Positions 8,669 to 18,615 of a DNA stretch of 38,559 nucleotides are shown one piece after another. The notes under the pieces are model-generated. The model saw only the letters and a program-made list of their open reading frames with translations, made no database searches and had not been told where the DNA came from. Each line of letters starts with the position of its first letter. Position 1 is the stretch's first letter. A program made the translations under genes and the position numbers. The stretch is taken from positions 1 to 38,559 of the forward strand of contig PANS01000014.1 in NCBI GenBank assembly GCA_002708415.1, given 5' to 3'. The stretch is from Micavibrio sp. (GTDB taxonomy: Bacteria; Pseudomonadota; Alphaproteobacteria; Micavibrionales; Micavibrionaceae).

Positions 8669-9210
8669 TTATAACTCTTCAATAACGCTTATGTTGCGCC
8701 AAGCGTAACATGCTTCTGTGACTTTATAACGACCCATTTGAACCTGTTGTTTACCAACACGCTCACCCTTTAATTGAGAATAAAAAGCGCCGGCATTTTT
8801 ATTTTTCTCTAAAGCCCATAAACAAAGTGACTTATGTTTTTCTTCGCGTAATTTTTGAACCGCTTTTTTAAACAAAGCTTTGCCGTATCCTTTTTGAAAA
8901 TGATCAGGATGAATATAAATCGCATAAATTTCAGATGAATAAAGTGGACGGATTTTTGATGTCCCCGAAGGCGCCGTTCTAAGTTTACCAAAACTGATCA
9001 AACCAACGGCAACGCCCTCATCAAATAGCATATATTGCTGGGCATCTTCCGCTTGTAAAAAACGTGTCCATTTTTCCTCATATATTTCTTGAGAAAAACT
9101 GGCGAGATACTCAGGATCAACAATACCCTTTTCAGCGGCAAGTTTACTCGCCAAGTGAATACGCGCAAGATCAGGAACGTGCGCGGACGTTGCTTCGATA
9201 ATATCAATCA

Positions 9211-9211
<1 letters not shown>
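8669..9211 (-). CDS. GNAT-family N-acetyltransferase
   Basis: 180 residues with the GNAT fold signature: EIYAIYIHPDHFQKGYGKAL (acetyl-CoA pyrophosphate loop Q/R-x-x-G-x-G/A, about residues 93-112) and SLCLWALEKNKNAGAFYSQL for the last strand and helix. Substrate cannot be inferred. The ATG shares one base with the guaB stop (TAATG), so the two are translationally coupled and co-transcribed from the guaB promoter. It ends tail to tail with the small frame at 8540. Confidence 0.9.
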
Positions 9212-10769
<1,558 letters not shown>

Positions 10770-10790
10770 CGGAGAAAATAGAATAAACCC

Positions 10791-10818
10791 TTCAAAAGAC
10801 CGTTAAAATCCGTATAAA
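10791..10818 (+). promoter_or_regulatory. possible argO promoter giving a leaderless transcript
   Basis: TTCAAA (10791-10796), 16-base spacer, TATAAA (10813-10818). Seven bases downstream is the ATG of the exporter gene at 10825, and no Shine-Dalgarno sequence precedes it. The transcript may therefore start at or next to the start codon. Confidence 0.4.
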
Positions 10819-10824
10819 CATGCC

Positions 10825-11454
10825 ATGGAAACAGAACTCTTCGCTTCAATATTTTTTAAAGGCTTCTTTTTGGGGGCTTCCCTCATCGTCGCCATAGGAC
10901 TGCAAAACGCCTTTGTCTTGCGCCAAGGCATTAAGAAACATCATGTTTTTGTAACCGCTCTTACCGCTAGCCTTATCGATATTGTACTTATCTTCGCTGG
11001 CGTTTTAGGCTTTGGCGCGCTTATCGAAGCTTTTCCAAGCCTTATTACCTACATTACGTGGGGTGGAGCAGCATTTTTAATCATTTATGGCGCCAAATCC
11101 ATGTTTCATGCGTTTAAGCCCGATAAAATGGATGGATCGCGCGCAAAAGGCATGATTAAAGAAGGTTCTTCAAAGGAAATTGTCCTAATTATCATGGGGA
11201 TTAGCCTCTTAAACCCCCATGTTTACCTTGATACCGTTATTCTCATTGGTGGATTGGCCGCAAGTTATGGCGAAACAGGAAAATACATCTTTGGAATGGG
11301 CGCGATGATCGCATCATTTTGCTGGTTTTTTGCACTCGGGTATGGTGCACGTCTGCTTTCACCCTTCTTTGCAAAACCAAAAGCTTGGCAAATTTTAGAC
11401 TTCATCATCGCCCTAACTATGTGGGCGATAGCGATGAGTTTGATTTTAAAATAA
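10825..11454 (+). CDS. LysE/ArgO-family amino-acid exporter
   Basis: 209 residues with about six membrane helices. The family motif GLQNAFVLRQGI (about residues 26-37) and the conserved LLNPHVYLDTVILIG (about 128-142) are those of LysE/ArgO basic amino-acid exporters in the inner membrane. ArgO is the closest resemblance by motif, but the substrate is inferred. It is divergent from guaB, and its 3' end overlaps the convergent azlD by 9 bases. No Shine-Dalgarno sequence is seen. Confidence 0.9.
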   Translation: METELFASIFFKGFFLGASLIVAIGLQNAFVLRQGIKKHHVFVTALTASLIDIVLIFAGVLGFGALIEAFPSLITYITWGGAAFLIIYGAKSMFHAFKPDKMDGSRAKGMIKEGSSKEIVLIIMGISLLNPHVYLDTVILIGGLAASYGETGKYIFGMGAMIASFCWFFALGYGARLLSPFFAKPKAWQILDFIIALTMWAIAMSLILK

Positions 11455-11775
11455 ACCCAAGCTCTGAAGTGCCCAAAGTGCGCCCATGCCGACAATAAAG
11501 GTCGCCAGAATGTTTTTTGAAAAATACGCCACAATAAACGCGAGTAATCCAGCGGCAATTTTATCAGGGGCAACTTCATAAACGCCGCCTGATTGCGTAT
11601 AGAAAACATGCGCCGCCGTTAAGGCCGCCATGGCAGAGATTGGAATGTACTCCAAAAAGAACTCAAGTTTATTGGAGAGATGATGCGCTTTATCCGGAAC
11701 AATAAACGCGCCGCGAAAAATAAGCGTAATTAAACCGATAATAAAAACTGTGATATAAAATAAAGTATCATCCAT
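11446..11775 (-). CDS. azlD: AzlD-family branched-chain amino-acid transport subunit
   Basis: 109 residues, four hydrophobic segments, with the AzlD hallmark RGAFIVPDKA...LEYIPISAMAALTA. AzlD is the small partner of AzlC in exporting branched-chain amino acids across the inner membrane. Its start shares one base with the azlC stop, so translation is coupled. Its last nine bases overlap the end of the LysE/ArgO-type gene on the other strand. Confidence 0.9.
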   Translation of the reverse strand: MDDTLFYITVFIIGLITLIFRGAFIVPDKAHHLSNKLEFFLEYIPISAMAALTAAHVFYTQSGGVYEVAPDKIAAGLLAFIVAYFSKNILATFIVGMGALWALQSLGLF

Positions 11776-12461
11776 TACGTGCGCCCCTTATTAAAAAACT
11801 TCTTGGCCGCAATACCTGCGAACGCGCCGCACAGAATAGAAACAATCAAACCTGATTGGATAGGAAGAAATGGAACAAAGATAATAGCGCTTGTTGCCGC
11901 GACGCTTGCCGCAACAATATTCTCTTTTGATTTTAAAAGAGGGACAGTGAAAAATAAGAAAACAAGTGGCAAAGAAAACTCTAATGACCAGCTATCGGGA
12001 ATAATTTTTCCAAAGATCGAACCAAGTAAAAAAGAGCTCTGCCATACAAGCCATACTAGGATACTTGCGCCTAAAAAATAAGAGGCACGATCTTGCCCCG
12101 TATATTTCTCACGTGTTGTAATAATAAAAGCATGGTCTGTCATGGCGTAAGCCATAAATGTACGTAAACCTCGTGAAGCCTTGTGAATAAAGGGTGAAAC
12201 CGTCGCACTATAAATTAAAAATCGTAAATTTATGAGCGCCGCCGTAGCAATAACAATCCAAAATGGAGCATCAGTCGATAACAGACTCACGGTTGCAACT
12301 TGAGAAGCCCCTGCAAAAATAAAAATAGACATCATGAAAGATTCAAAAACAGAAAAGCCACTCTCAACACTATAAAGGCCTGTCGACATGCCGAAAGGAA
12401 TCGCGCCAATCAATAAAGGCGCAATTTGTTTTGCGCCCAAGATCATTTCTTTTTTATGCAT
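11775..12461 (-). CDS. azlC: AzlC-family branched-chain amino-acid exporter
   Basis: 228 residues, multi-pass inner-membrane protein. Family landmarks: PLLIGAIPFGMSTG near the N-terminus, IFAGASQVATVSLL and LINLRFLIYSA in the first third, and MAYAMTDHAFIITT near the middle. Works with AzlD. Preceded by AAGAAGG and 15 bases after the rlmE stop, so probably in the 13511-to-11446 operon. Confidence 0.93.
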   Translation of the reverse strand: MHKKEMILGAKQIAPLLIGAIPFGMSTGLYSVESGFSVFESFMMSIFIFAGASQVATVSLLSTDAPFWIVIATAALINLRFLIYSATVSPFIHKASRGLRTFMAYAMTDHAFIITTREKYTGQDRASYFLGASILVWLVWQSSFLLGSIFGKIIPDSWSLEFSLPLVFLFFTVPLLKSKENIVAASVAATSAIIFVPFLPIQSGLIVSILCGAFAGIAAKKFFNKGRT

Positions 12462-12476
12462 GATTTAGCCTTCTTG

Positions 12477-13148
12477 CTACGCATTTCCGCCACGAAAGCC
12501 TTGCGCAACAAGATAGGTTTCTGAGCTTTCTTTACGGCTCGCAGGCGGTTTAATGTGCTTAATTGTTTTAAAATCTTTTTTCATTTCAGCAAGCAGTTCA
12601 TTTTGCGTGCCGCCTTGGCGAACCTTGGCAATGAAAGTGCCTTCGGGCTTCAAAACGTCTTTGCAAAAATGATAAGCCAGCTCAACAAGCATCATAATGC
12701 GCAAGTGATCGGTATTTCTATGCCCTGTTGTATTGGGTCCCATATCAGAGAGCACAACATCGGCTTTTTGATTATCCATCATTTTAATCAAAACATCTGG
12801 CGCGTCATCATCGGTGAAATCCATTTGAACGAAATCAACATCAGGGAGCGGATCAATCTCTAAAAGATCAAGACCAACAACTTTACACCCCTTTTGCGCA
12901 GCAACCTGACACCAACCACCAGGGGCGGCGCCCAAATCAACAACAAGCATACCTTTTTCAAAAAGGCCAATTTTCTCATCAATTTCTTTAATTTTAAAAG
13001 CCGCGCGTCCACGATACCCTTCCATTTGCGCTTTTGCCACATAGGGATCATTAAGCTGGCGCTCTAACCAACGTGTGGACGAATTTTTACGCTTCTTTGC
13101 CGTCTTTACACGCACAGCCTTATCGCGCGATGTTCTTTTTTTAACCAT
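12477..13148 (-). CDS. rlmE: 23S rRNA (uridine-2'-O)-methyltransferase RlmE (FtsJ)
   Basis: SAM-dependent 2'-O-methylation of the 23S rRNA A-loop uridine (U2552 in E. coli), a late step of 50S assembly. 223 residues: a basic N-terminal tail, then GYRGRAAFKI (catalytic Lys), SAM motif VDLGAAPGGWCQVA, SDMGPNTTGHRNTDH (catalytic Asp), AKVRQGG (Lys) and SSETYLVA (Glu), giving the K-D-K-E tetrad. Start ATG 13148 follows AAAGAGA. Between an unknown membrane protein and azlC in one apparent operon. Confidence 0.96.
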   Translation of the reverse strand: MVKKRTSRDKAVRVKTAKKRKNSSTRWLERQLNDPYVAKAQMEGYRGRAAFKIKEIDEKIGLFEKGMLVVDLGAAPGGWCQVAAQKGCKVVGLDLLEIDPLPDVDFVQMDFTDDDAPDVLIKMMDNQKADVVLSDMGPNTTGHRNTDHLRIMMLVELAYHFCKDVLKPEGTFIAKVRQGGTQNELLAEMKKDFKTIKHIKPPASRKESSETYLVAQGFRGGNA

Positions 13149-13166
13149 AACTGTCTCTTTTCGAGG

Positions 13167-13511
13167 CTACAAAACCATAACTGCGCTCGAAACGCAAAAG
13201 GCAATTGTGAAAATTGTAATGCTTGCGGCAATAAACACGTACGCATTCTCATCCTTAGACAAGCTAACCAATCCCAAAAACGCGGCAATAAACACGCCAT
13301 AAGCCATCATACCGCGAAATAGAACAGGCGTATCAATCCACTGTAAAATACCGTTACCAAAACCAATTTCTTGCATGAGCTTGACCTGAAGGCGCAGCAT
13401 TAGGATACTAACGAATACAAAAATAACTGAATACGCCTTATAGCGCCCTTTAGCGAGCAGCAAGGCTACGCCAATCCATAAAAAATCTATCCAATTCATA
13501 AACAAAGACAT
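13167..13511 (-). CDS. hypothetical inner-membrane protein
   Basis: Not recognised. About 114 residues with four hydrophobic helices (around residues 6-20, 27-45, 66-82 and 88-113), so an integral membrane protein. The ATG at 13511 has an in-frame TTG one codon upstream that sits at slightly better spacing from AAAGGA; the two differ by one residue. rlmE starts 18 bases after its stop, suggesting co-transcription. Confidence 0.7.
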   Translation of the reverse strand: MSLFMNWIDFLWIGVALLLAKGRYKAYSVIFVFVSILMLRLQVKLMQEIGFGNGILQWIDTPVLFRGMMAYGVFIAAFLGLVSLSKDENAYVFIAASITIFTIAFCVSSAVMVL

Positions 13512-13572
13512 CAACTAAAATTTATCCTTTTACGCATTTGTTGCGAATAATAACAAAAACCAAATTAGTGTG

Positions 13573-13597
13573 CCTTATCAAGGCCATAATGATAAGG
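13573..13597 (+). promoter_or_regulatory. inverted repeat upstream of the BepA-like gene
   Basis: CCTTATCA and TGATAAGG form a perfect 8-bp inverted repeat with a 9-base spacer. A TATAAT hexamer follows at 13606-13611, 12 bases before the ATG at 13623, so the repeat would cover the -35 region. Operator is the likeliest reading; an mRNA hairpin is the alternative. Confidence 0.35.
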
Positions 13598-13622
13598 TGT
13601 TTTATTATAATTAAGTGAAAAC

Positions 13623-14975
13623 ATGATAAGCATTAAACATAAAATTATTTTTACACTCCTTCTTATTGCATCAGTAATAAGCTTTACAGCGCCTAGCTAC
13701 GCCCAAAGCATTATACGCGATAGTGAAATCGAAGCTATTTTGAGTGAATGGTTCACACCTATTTTCAAAGCCAACAACATGAATCCTGATCAAGTTAAAA
13801 TTATTTTAGTCAACAGCAATGAAATAAATGCCTTTGTTGCAGGCGGAGCAAATATATTTTTCTACACAGGACTCATTCAAAAAACTGAAAATCCGTCAGA
13901 GCTTATCGGCGTCATGGCTCACGAACTCGGGCATATCTCTGGCGGACATTTAGTGCGTTCGCGTGAAGCGCTTGAACAAGCTTCTTATGAAAGTATTCTC
14001 GGCACTCTCATTGGTATTGGTGCCGCCATTGCCACGGGTGACAGTGGAGCGGCAGCAGCAGGCTCCATGGGCGGCAGTTCAATGGCTCAACGCCGTTTTC
14101 TATCCAAATCTCGTACATTTGAATCCAGCGCCGATCAAGCTGGTATAAAATCCATGGAAAAGGCTGAGATGAATCCAACGGGGCTTCTAACTTTTTTGGA
14201 AAAGCTCTCTGGAGAAGAACTTATACCTGCATCACAACAAAGCGAATATGTAAGAACGCACCCCCTGACACGTAACCGTATCAACACAATGGAAAATGCG
14301 GTTGATAAGTCACAATACAAAACTGCACCCACGCCCTCGCACTGGCAAGATCAACATGCGCGTATAAAGGCTAAATTACTAGGCTTCATCAACCCTGAGC
14401 AAGTCGCTTGGACGTATGACGAACGCGACACATCACTGCCTGCCCGTTATGCACGAACCGTCGCCGATTACAGAGAAAACCGTATTGAACAAGCTCTCTC
14501 AGGCATTGATACGCTTATAAAAAACGAGCCAAAAAATCCTTATTTCTATGAACTAAAAGGACAAATGCTCGTTGATTTTGGTCGTGTTAAAGAGGCTCTG
14601 CCTGTTTACAAAAAGGCCATTGCCTTAAGCCCTACGGATGGCCTTATTCGTACTGCGTTTGCACATGCATTGATAGAAACGGCTGGAAACAATACAGCTC
14701 AACTTACAAAAGCCACTGAACAGCTGCAAACAGCCCTCGTACACGAACCACGTTCAACACAAATTCACCGATTACTCGCCACTGCCTTTGGTCGTATGGA
14801 ACAAGATGCGCGGGCACGCCTTCATCTGGCAGAAGAGGCTTTACTACAGCACAAATACCCTTATGCCAAACAGCAGGTTAATATCGCCCTTAAAGGGTTA
14901 AAAGAAAATACAGCGCCTTGGTATCGCGCCAAAGATATCTTAAGTGTCCTAGAAAATGTTAAGAAAAAGAACTGA
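13623..14975 (+). CDS. BepA-like periplasmic M48 metalloprotease with TPR domain
   Basis: 450 residues. A signal peptide (cleavage near SYA-QS, residue 28) is followed by an M48 zinc protease domain with HELGH at 100-104 and the third ligand Glu167 in FESSADQAG. The conserved THPLTRNRI segment follows, then tetratricopeptide repeats from about residue 275 (NRIEQALSGIDTLIKNEPKN..., GRVKEALPVYKKAIALSP...). BepA/YfgC proteins do quality control of outer-membrane beta-barrel proteins such as LptD. In alphaproteobacteria such a gene often precedes dsbA-aroQ-accBC, as here. The start is close to AAGTGA. Confidence 0.92.
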   Translation: MISIKHKIIFTLLLIASVISFTAPSYAQSIIRDSEIEAILSEWFTPIFKANNMNPDQVKIILVNSNEINAFVAGGANIFFYTGLIQKTENPSELIGVMAHELGHISGGHLVRSREALEQASYESILGTLIGIGAAIATGDSGAAAAGSMGGSSMAQRRFLSKSRTFESSADQAGIKSMEKAEMNPTGLLTFLEKLSGEELIPASQQSEYVRTHPLTRNRINTMENAVDKSQYKTAPTPSHWQDQHARIKAKLLGFINPEQVAWTYDERDTSLPARYARTVADYRENRIEQALSGIDTLIKNEPKNPYFYELKGQMLVDFGRVKEALPVYKKAIALSPTDGLIRTAFAHALIETAGNNTAQLTKATEQLQTALVHEPRSTQIHRLLATAFGRMEQDARARLHLAEEALLQHKYPYAKQQVNIALKGLKENTAPWYRAKDILSVLENVKKKN

Positions 14976-15060
14976 TTTTGCTCTTTCCCATCCAAATAGA
15001 TTAGAATAGTGTATTACTTCAATAATTTATAAAATTCTACAATCCTAACAGGAGATCAAT

Positions 15061-15801
15061 GTGAAAACTATTTTTTCAATTCTTACTTTAAGCGCGATTG
15101 CGCTTTTAAACTTTTCAACACCTTCGCAGGCGCAAAGCTTTAATGAAGAACAAAAAGCCGAACTTCAAAAAATGTTTAATGAATATCTTATGAACAACGG
15201 TGAGCTTATTCTAGAAAGCGTTACTAACTTTCAAAACAAGCAGCTTGCAGAACAACAAAAAGAAACCAATGAAAAAGCTGCTGGCTTTATGGCAGATATC
15301 AAAAAAGATAGCTCTCTACCAATGACAGGAAATAAAGATGGCGATATTACGGTCGTTGAGTTTTTTGACTATAATTGCGGATACTGCCGTAAAGCACTTA
15401 CAGAAATAAACAAGCTTTTAGAAGCAGACAAAAATGTAAAAATTGTTTTTATTGATATGCCTATCTTAGGCCCTCAATCACAAGTTGCCGCCCAATGGTC
15501 TTTGGCAGCAGAAAAACAAGGAAAATACTTTGAGTACCACAAAGAAATTATGAATCTAAATGGTCCAAAGAATGCTGAAAACCTGAAAAAAATTGCTAAA
15601 AAAATTGGCCTCAATGTCAAACAACTTGAAAAAGATAAAGATAGCGACGATGTAAAAAACATGATCTCTGCTAATTTAGAAAAGGCGCGCAATCTTAACA
15701 TTCAAGGAACGCCAGCTTTTATCATAGAAAACAAAGTTGCACGTGGCTATATCTCAGCAGATCAAATGCAAAAAATGATTGCAGATATTCGTAAAAAATA
15801 A
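15061..15801 (+). CDS. DsbA-family periplasmic thiol oxidoreductase (ScsC/Com1 type)
   Basis: 246 residues: signal peptide (cleaved near SQA-QS, residue 24), a helical N-terminal stalk rich in Glu/Lys (about 27-80), then a DsbA thioredoxin fold with CGYC at 106-109 and the cis-Pro loop GTPAFII. The stalk resembles oligomerising segments in ScsC-type proteins, which act as disulfide isomerases, though the oligomer is inference. Start is GTG at 15061 with CAGGAG upstream; the overlapping ATG at 15059 runs directly into a stop. The second DsbA-like gene follows 39 bases later. Confidence 0.93.
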   Translation: MKTIFSILTLSAIALLNFSTPSQAQSFNEEQKAELQKMFNEYLMNNGELILESVTNFQNKQLAEQQKETNEKAAGFMADIKKDSSLPMTGNKDGDITVVEFFDYNCGYCRKALTEINKLLEADKNVKIVFIDMPILGPQSQVAAQWSLAAEKQGKYFEYHKEIMNLNGPKNAENLKKIAKKIGLNVKQLEKDKDSDDVKNMISANLEKARNLNIQGTPAFIIENKVARGYISADQMQKMIADIRKK

Positions 15802-15840
15802 TTCTGTTAACTACAAATAAATATAAGCGCGATAAATATA

Positions 15841-16485
15841 ATGAAACGACTTCAAAATATCTCTTTTAAAACATTCTTCTATCGCGCTTATTTAGTTCTT
15901 CTCGCTCTTCTTTCCCTCTACGCTATTGTTGGCATCGCCCATTTCAAATGGCTTTATATCAGTATCGATGAGCCCAAAGCTGAATTCTTAATCAAACCCG
16001 CAACAGTGCCTTCAGCAAAACAGGTAACTATAATAGAGTTTTTGGATTATTCATGCCAATACTGCAAAGAAGTAAACCCAAATGTTGAAGAGCTCTTACG
16101 TATTCGTAAAGATATCCGTTATATTGTTCGTCCCGTTGCCTTTGATGAAGAAATTTCAGAGCCTATATTACGTCATGTTTTAGCCGCTGGCTTGCAAGGA
16201 AAATTTTGGGAAATGCATAAGGCTGTTTTAGAATATCCTGAAAACACAGTCTCTCAGGATTTTTTTAAAGAAACCGCAGAACTTTATGGGTTAGACATTG
16301 AAAAATTCTTAAGTGATGCGCAAAGCAAACAAGTAGAAAAAATAATAGATGATAACTTAAATGCTGTCTTTCATGCTGGAATTCCTTCTACGCCAAGCTT
16401 TTTAGTCGGTAATAAAATATACGTTCCTAGTGATTCAATCCCCACATTAGTTGACCTCATCAATATGGTTCAACAAGGAGAATAG
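15841..16485 (+). CDS. membrane-anchored DsbA-family thiol oxidoreductase
   Basis: 214 residues: an uncleaved-looking N-terminal membrane helix (about 16-33) without an AXA site, then a thioredoxin fold in the periplasm with CQYC at 72-75 and cis-Pro loop STPSFLV. Tandem with the soluble DsbA-like protein and three bases before the PCu(A)C copper chaperone gene. This suggests a role in keeping periplasmic cysteines, possibly copper-site cysteines, in the right state. Partner specificity is not visible. Confidence 0.9.
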   Translation: MKRLQNISFKTFFYRAYLVLLALLSLYAIVGIAHFKWLYISIDEPKAEFLIKPATVPSAKQVTIIEFLDYSCQYCKEVNPNVEELLRIRKDIRYIVRPVAFDEEISEPILRHVLAAGLQGKFWEMHKAVLEYPENTVSQDFFKETAELYGLDIEKFLSDAQSKQVEKIIDDNLNAVFHAGIPSTPSFLVGNKIYVPSDSIPTLVDLINMVQQGE

Positions 16486-16488
16486 TTC

Positions 16489-17082
16489 ATGAAAAATTTT
16501 CTACTCACATTTGGCATTCTAACTCTACTCTCTATTCAGCCCGCTATCGCCTTTGAGCCTGAAATAACAGATCCCATTCAAAAATCTATTATTGAAATTC
16601 AAAACCCATATGCGTTTGCAACAATGCCCGGCGCAACAACAGGCGCCGCTTTTATGGTGCTTAAAAATGTTGGAGAGCTTGATGATAAACTTATTGGCGC
16701 TCACTCTAAAGTCGCCGAAATAACAGAAATTCATCAAAATGTAATCGATCCAGATGATGGAAAAATGATGATGCGAAAAATTAAAGAAATTGATATTTCT
16801 ATAGACGAAAGCGCGGTACTTGAGCCTAAAGGCTATCACGTCATGTTCATTAAAATGAAAGAAGCCCTTATCATGGGCGAGAATGTAGATATCACATTAA
16901 TTTTTGAAAAAGCCGGTGAAATCAAAACAACTGCCTCTATTGTTGCTCCTGGACTTAAGCCAAAAATAGAAAAAACAATGCCTTGGAGTTCTGAAAATAA
17001 GGCAAAGCCAAATGCTGATGAAGAAACATCAACAGAAGAAGAAGCTACACCAGAAATTCTTGAAAAAAGAACGGACTACTAA
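16489..17082 (+). CDS. PCu(A)C-type periplasmic copper chaperone
   Basis: 197 residues: signal peptide (AIA-FE near residue 21), then a cupredoxin-like PCu(A)C domain with the Cu(I) ligands of the family visible as H82 (EIHQN), Met93-95 (GKMMMRKI) and H117/M119 (GYHVMFIKM). The C-terminal ~35 residues are acidic and low-complexity ([13 protein letters not shown]), longer than a minimal domain. The family delivers copper to the CuA or CuB centre of haem-copper oxidases. The gene follows two DsbA-like genes closely, and its stop overlaps the aroQ start (TAATG). Confidence 0.88.
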   Translation: MKNFLLTFGILTLLSIQPAIAFEPEITDPIQKSIIEIQNPYAFATMPGATTGAAFMVLKNVGELDDKLIGAHSKVAEITEIHQNVIDPDDGKMMMRKIKEIDISIDESAVLEPKGYHVMFIKMKEALIMGENVDITLIFEKAGEIKTTASIVAPGLKPKIEKTMPWSSENKAKPNADEETSTEEEATPEILEKRTDY

Positions 17083-17513
17083 TGGTTGATGTCTTAATCC
17101 TAAACGGCCCTAATCTTAATATGCTGGGACTTCGTGAACCTGAAATTTACGGCACAGAGACGCTTAACGATATTAAAGCACGCTGCACGAAAAAAGCACA
17201 GGCGCTGGCCATGACAGTTGAGTTCAAACAATCCAATCATGAAGGAGAGCTTGTTGAATGGATTCAAAAAGCGCTAAACCAAGTTAAAGGCATTATCATT
17301 AATGCAGCGGCCTATACCCACACCTCTGTAGCAATCCATGACGCCCTTAAACTCCATAATATACCCATTATCGAAGTTCATCTTTCAGACCCTATGGAAC
17401 GTGAGGATTTTCGACATATTTCTTATATTGAACCTCTCGCCCATAGCGTTATTAAAGGTCACGGCGCAAAAGGTTATAGCGAAGCGCTAGAAACCCTAAA
17501 AACCCTTATATAG
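17082..17513 (+). CDS. aroQ: type II 3-dehydroquinate dehydratase
   Basis: Third step of the shikimate pathway. 143 residues, the normal length for the dodecameric type II enzyme. Motifs: [20 protein letters not shown] (with the catalytic loop Arg and Tyr), [24 protein letters not shown] and [11 protein letters not shown]. Start codon overlaps the previous stop by one base. The position before accB is the usual alphaproteobacterial arrangement. Confidence 0.97.
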   Translation: MVDVLILNGPNLNMLGLREPEIYGTETLNDIKARCTKKAQALAMTVEFKQSNHEGELVEWIQKALNQVKGIIINAAAYTHTSVAIHDALKLHNIPIIEVHLSDPMEREDFRHISYIEPLAHSVIKGHGAKGYSEALETLKTLI

Positions 17514-17568
17514 AGAGTTTTTAACCCCTATTTTAAACGCAAAATAACGACCGCTCCCCTACTTATCT

Positions 17569-17597
17569 TTGACTTACGTCTCATTTTTCTTTATGCA
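17569..17597 (+). promoter_or_regulatory. possible accB promoter
   Basis: TTGACT (17569-17574), 17-base spacer, TATGCA (17592-17597), about 60 bases before accB. The -35 box is good and the -10 box poor, so it is tentative. The 146-base gap after aroQ makes an internal promoter likely. Confidence 0.3.
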
Positions 17598-17659
17598 TTT
17601 GGATTGAATTAACAGGCCATAATATGGCTGAAAGTTAAAGGCAAAATAAGGGTTTATTT

Positions 17660-18118
17660 ATGAAAATTGATTCAAAGGCGATTAAACAACTCGCAAAATT
17701 ATTAGATGAAACAGGTCTTAATGAGATCGAGGTTGCTGAAGGCGATCAAGTAATCCGTGTAAACAAAGGCGCTCTTGTAGAAGCCGGCGCCACTGTAGCA
17801 GCAGCCCCTGTTAGCATGCCATCAGATCCAACAACACCTCAAGCAGCAAGTAACGAAGCACCCGCAACAATTACTGGCGACCACCCAGGCGCTGTAACAT
17901 CGCCAATGGTTGGAACAGCCTATTCTTCACCAGAGCCAGGTGCGCCTAACTTCATCAGCAAAGGCACAAGCGTAAGCGAAGGCGATACTCTTCTTATCAT
18001 CGAAGCGATGAAGGTCATGAACCCAATCAAAGCGCATAAAAGCGGAACAGTAACGCAGGTTCTATTCGAAAATGGACAGCCAGTTGAATTTGGCGATGTT
18101 CTTGCGGTAATTGAATAA
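17660..18118 (+). CDS. accB: acetyl-CoA carboxylase biotin carboxyl carrier protein
   Basis: Carries the biotin that AccC carboxylates, for malonyl-CoA and fatty-acid synthesis. 152 residues: an N-terminal helical region, an Ala/Pro/Thr-rich linker (about 40-75), and a C-terminal biotinyl domain with EAMKVM and the biotinylated lysine K118. AAGGG lies upstream of the ATG. The accB-accC pair is interrupted by a GNAT gene that begins 17 bases after the accB stop. Confidence 0.96.
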   Translation: MKIDSKAIKQLAKLLDETGLNEIEVAEGDQVIRVNKGALVEAGATVAAAPVSMPSDPTTPQAASNEAPATITGDHPGAVTSPMVGTAYSSPEPGAPNFISKGTSVSEGDTLLIIEAMKVMNPIKAHKSGTVTQVLFENGQPVEFGDVLAVIE

Positions 18119-18134
18119 AAAAAGGGCTCATCAC

Positions 18135-18614
18135 ATGAGCGATCTTGAAATATATCCTCTCTATCAAAAACCTAAATTTGCTCAAACATGTGCTGCTTGG
18201 GGCTTTGGGGAATGGGGCGCGCATATGACAAATTCATCTTTAGAAGATAACGTAGCAGCCTACAAAAAGAGAACTGTTGAAAGTAATAACATTCCACTCA
18301 CTTGGATCGGAACAATTAATGAAAAAATAGTTGGTATGATTAGCTTAGATGAACATGACCATGATGACCATAAAGATTTATCACCTTGGCTAGCATCAAT
18401 GTACATACATCCTACTTTTCGAAAAAATGGATATGCCACACAACTCATTCAACACCTTCATACAGAAGCCAAAAAACTAGGTTATAACCATCTTTACTTA
18501 TTCACGCCTGATGCCATGAAATTATATGAAAAAAATGGTTGGAAAATAACAGCGAAAGTACGTGATCCTAGAGGAATTTACGACCACGAAAAATTAATGG
18601 AAATAGAGTTATAA
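18135..18614 (+). CDS. GNAT-family N-acetyltransferase between accB and accC
   Basis: 159 residues with a GNAT core: [19 protein letters not shown], then [21 protein letters not shown] (acetyl-CoA loop R-K-N-G-Y-A) and [18 protein letters not shown]. Start chosen at ATG 18135, with AAGGG eight bases upstream; a TTG further upstream lies inside accB. It ends one base before the accC ATG, so accC translation probably depends on it. Its substrate is unknown. It is an insertion relative to the common accB-accC order, and its codon use is more AT-rich than that of the flanking acc genes by eye. Confidence 0.88.
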   Translation: MSDLEIYPLYQKPKFAQTCAAWGFGEWGAHMTNSSLEDNVAAYKKRTVESNNIPLTWIGTINEKIVGMISLDEHDHDDHKDLSPWLASMYIHPTFRKNGYATQLIQHLHTEAKKLGYNHLYLFTPDAMKLYEKNGWKITAKVRDPRGIYDHEKLMEIEL

Positions 18615-18615
18615 A

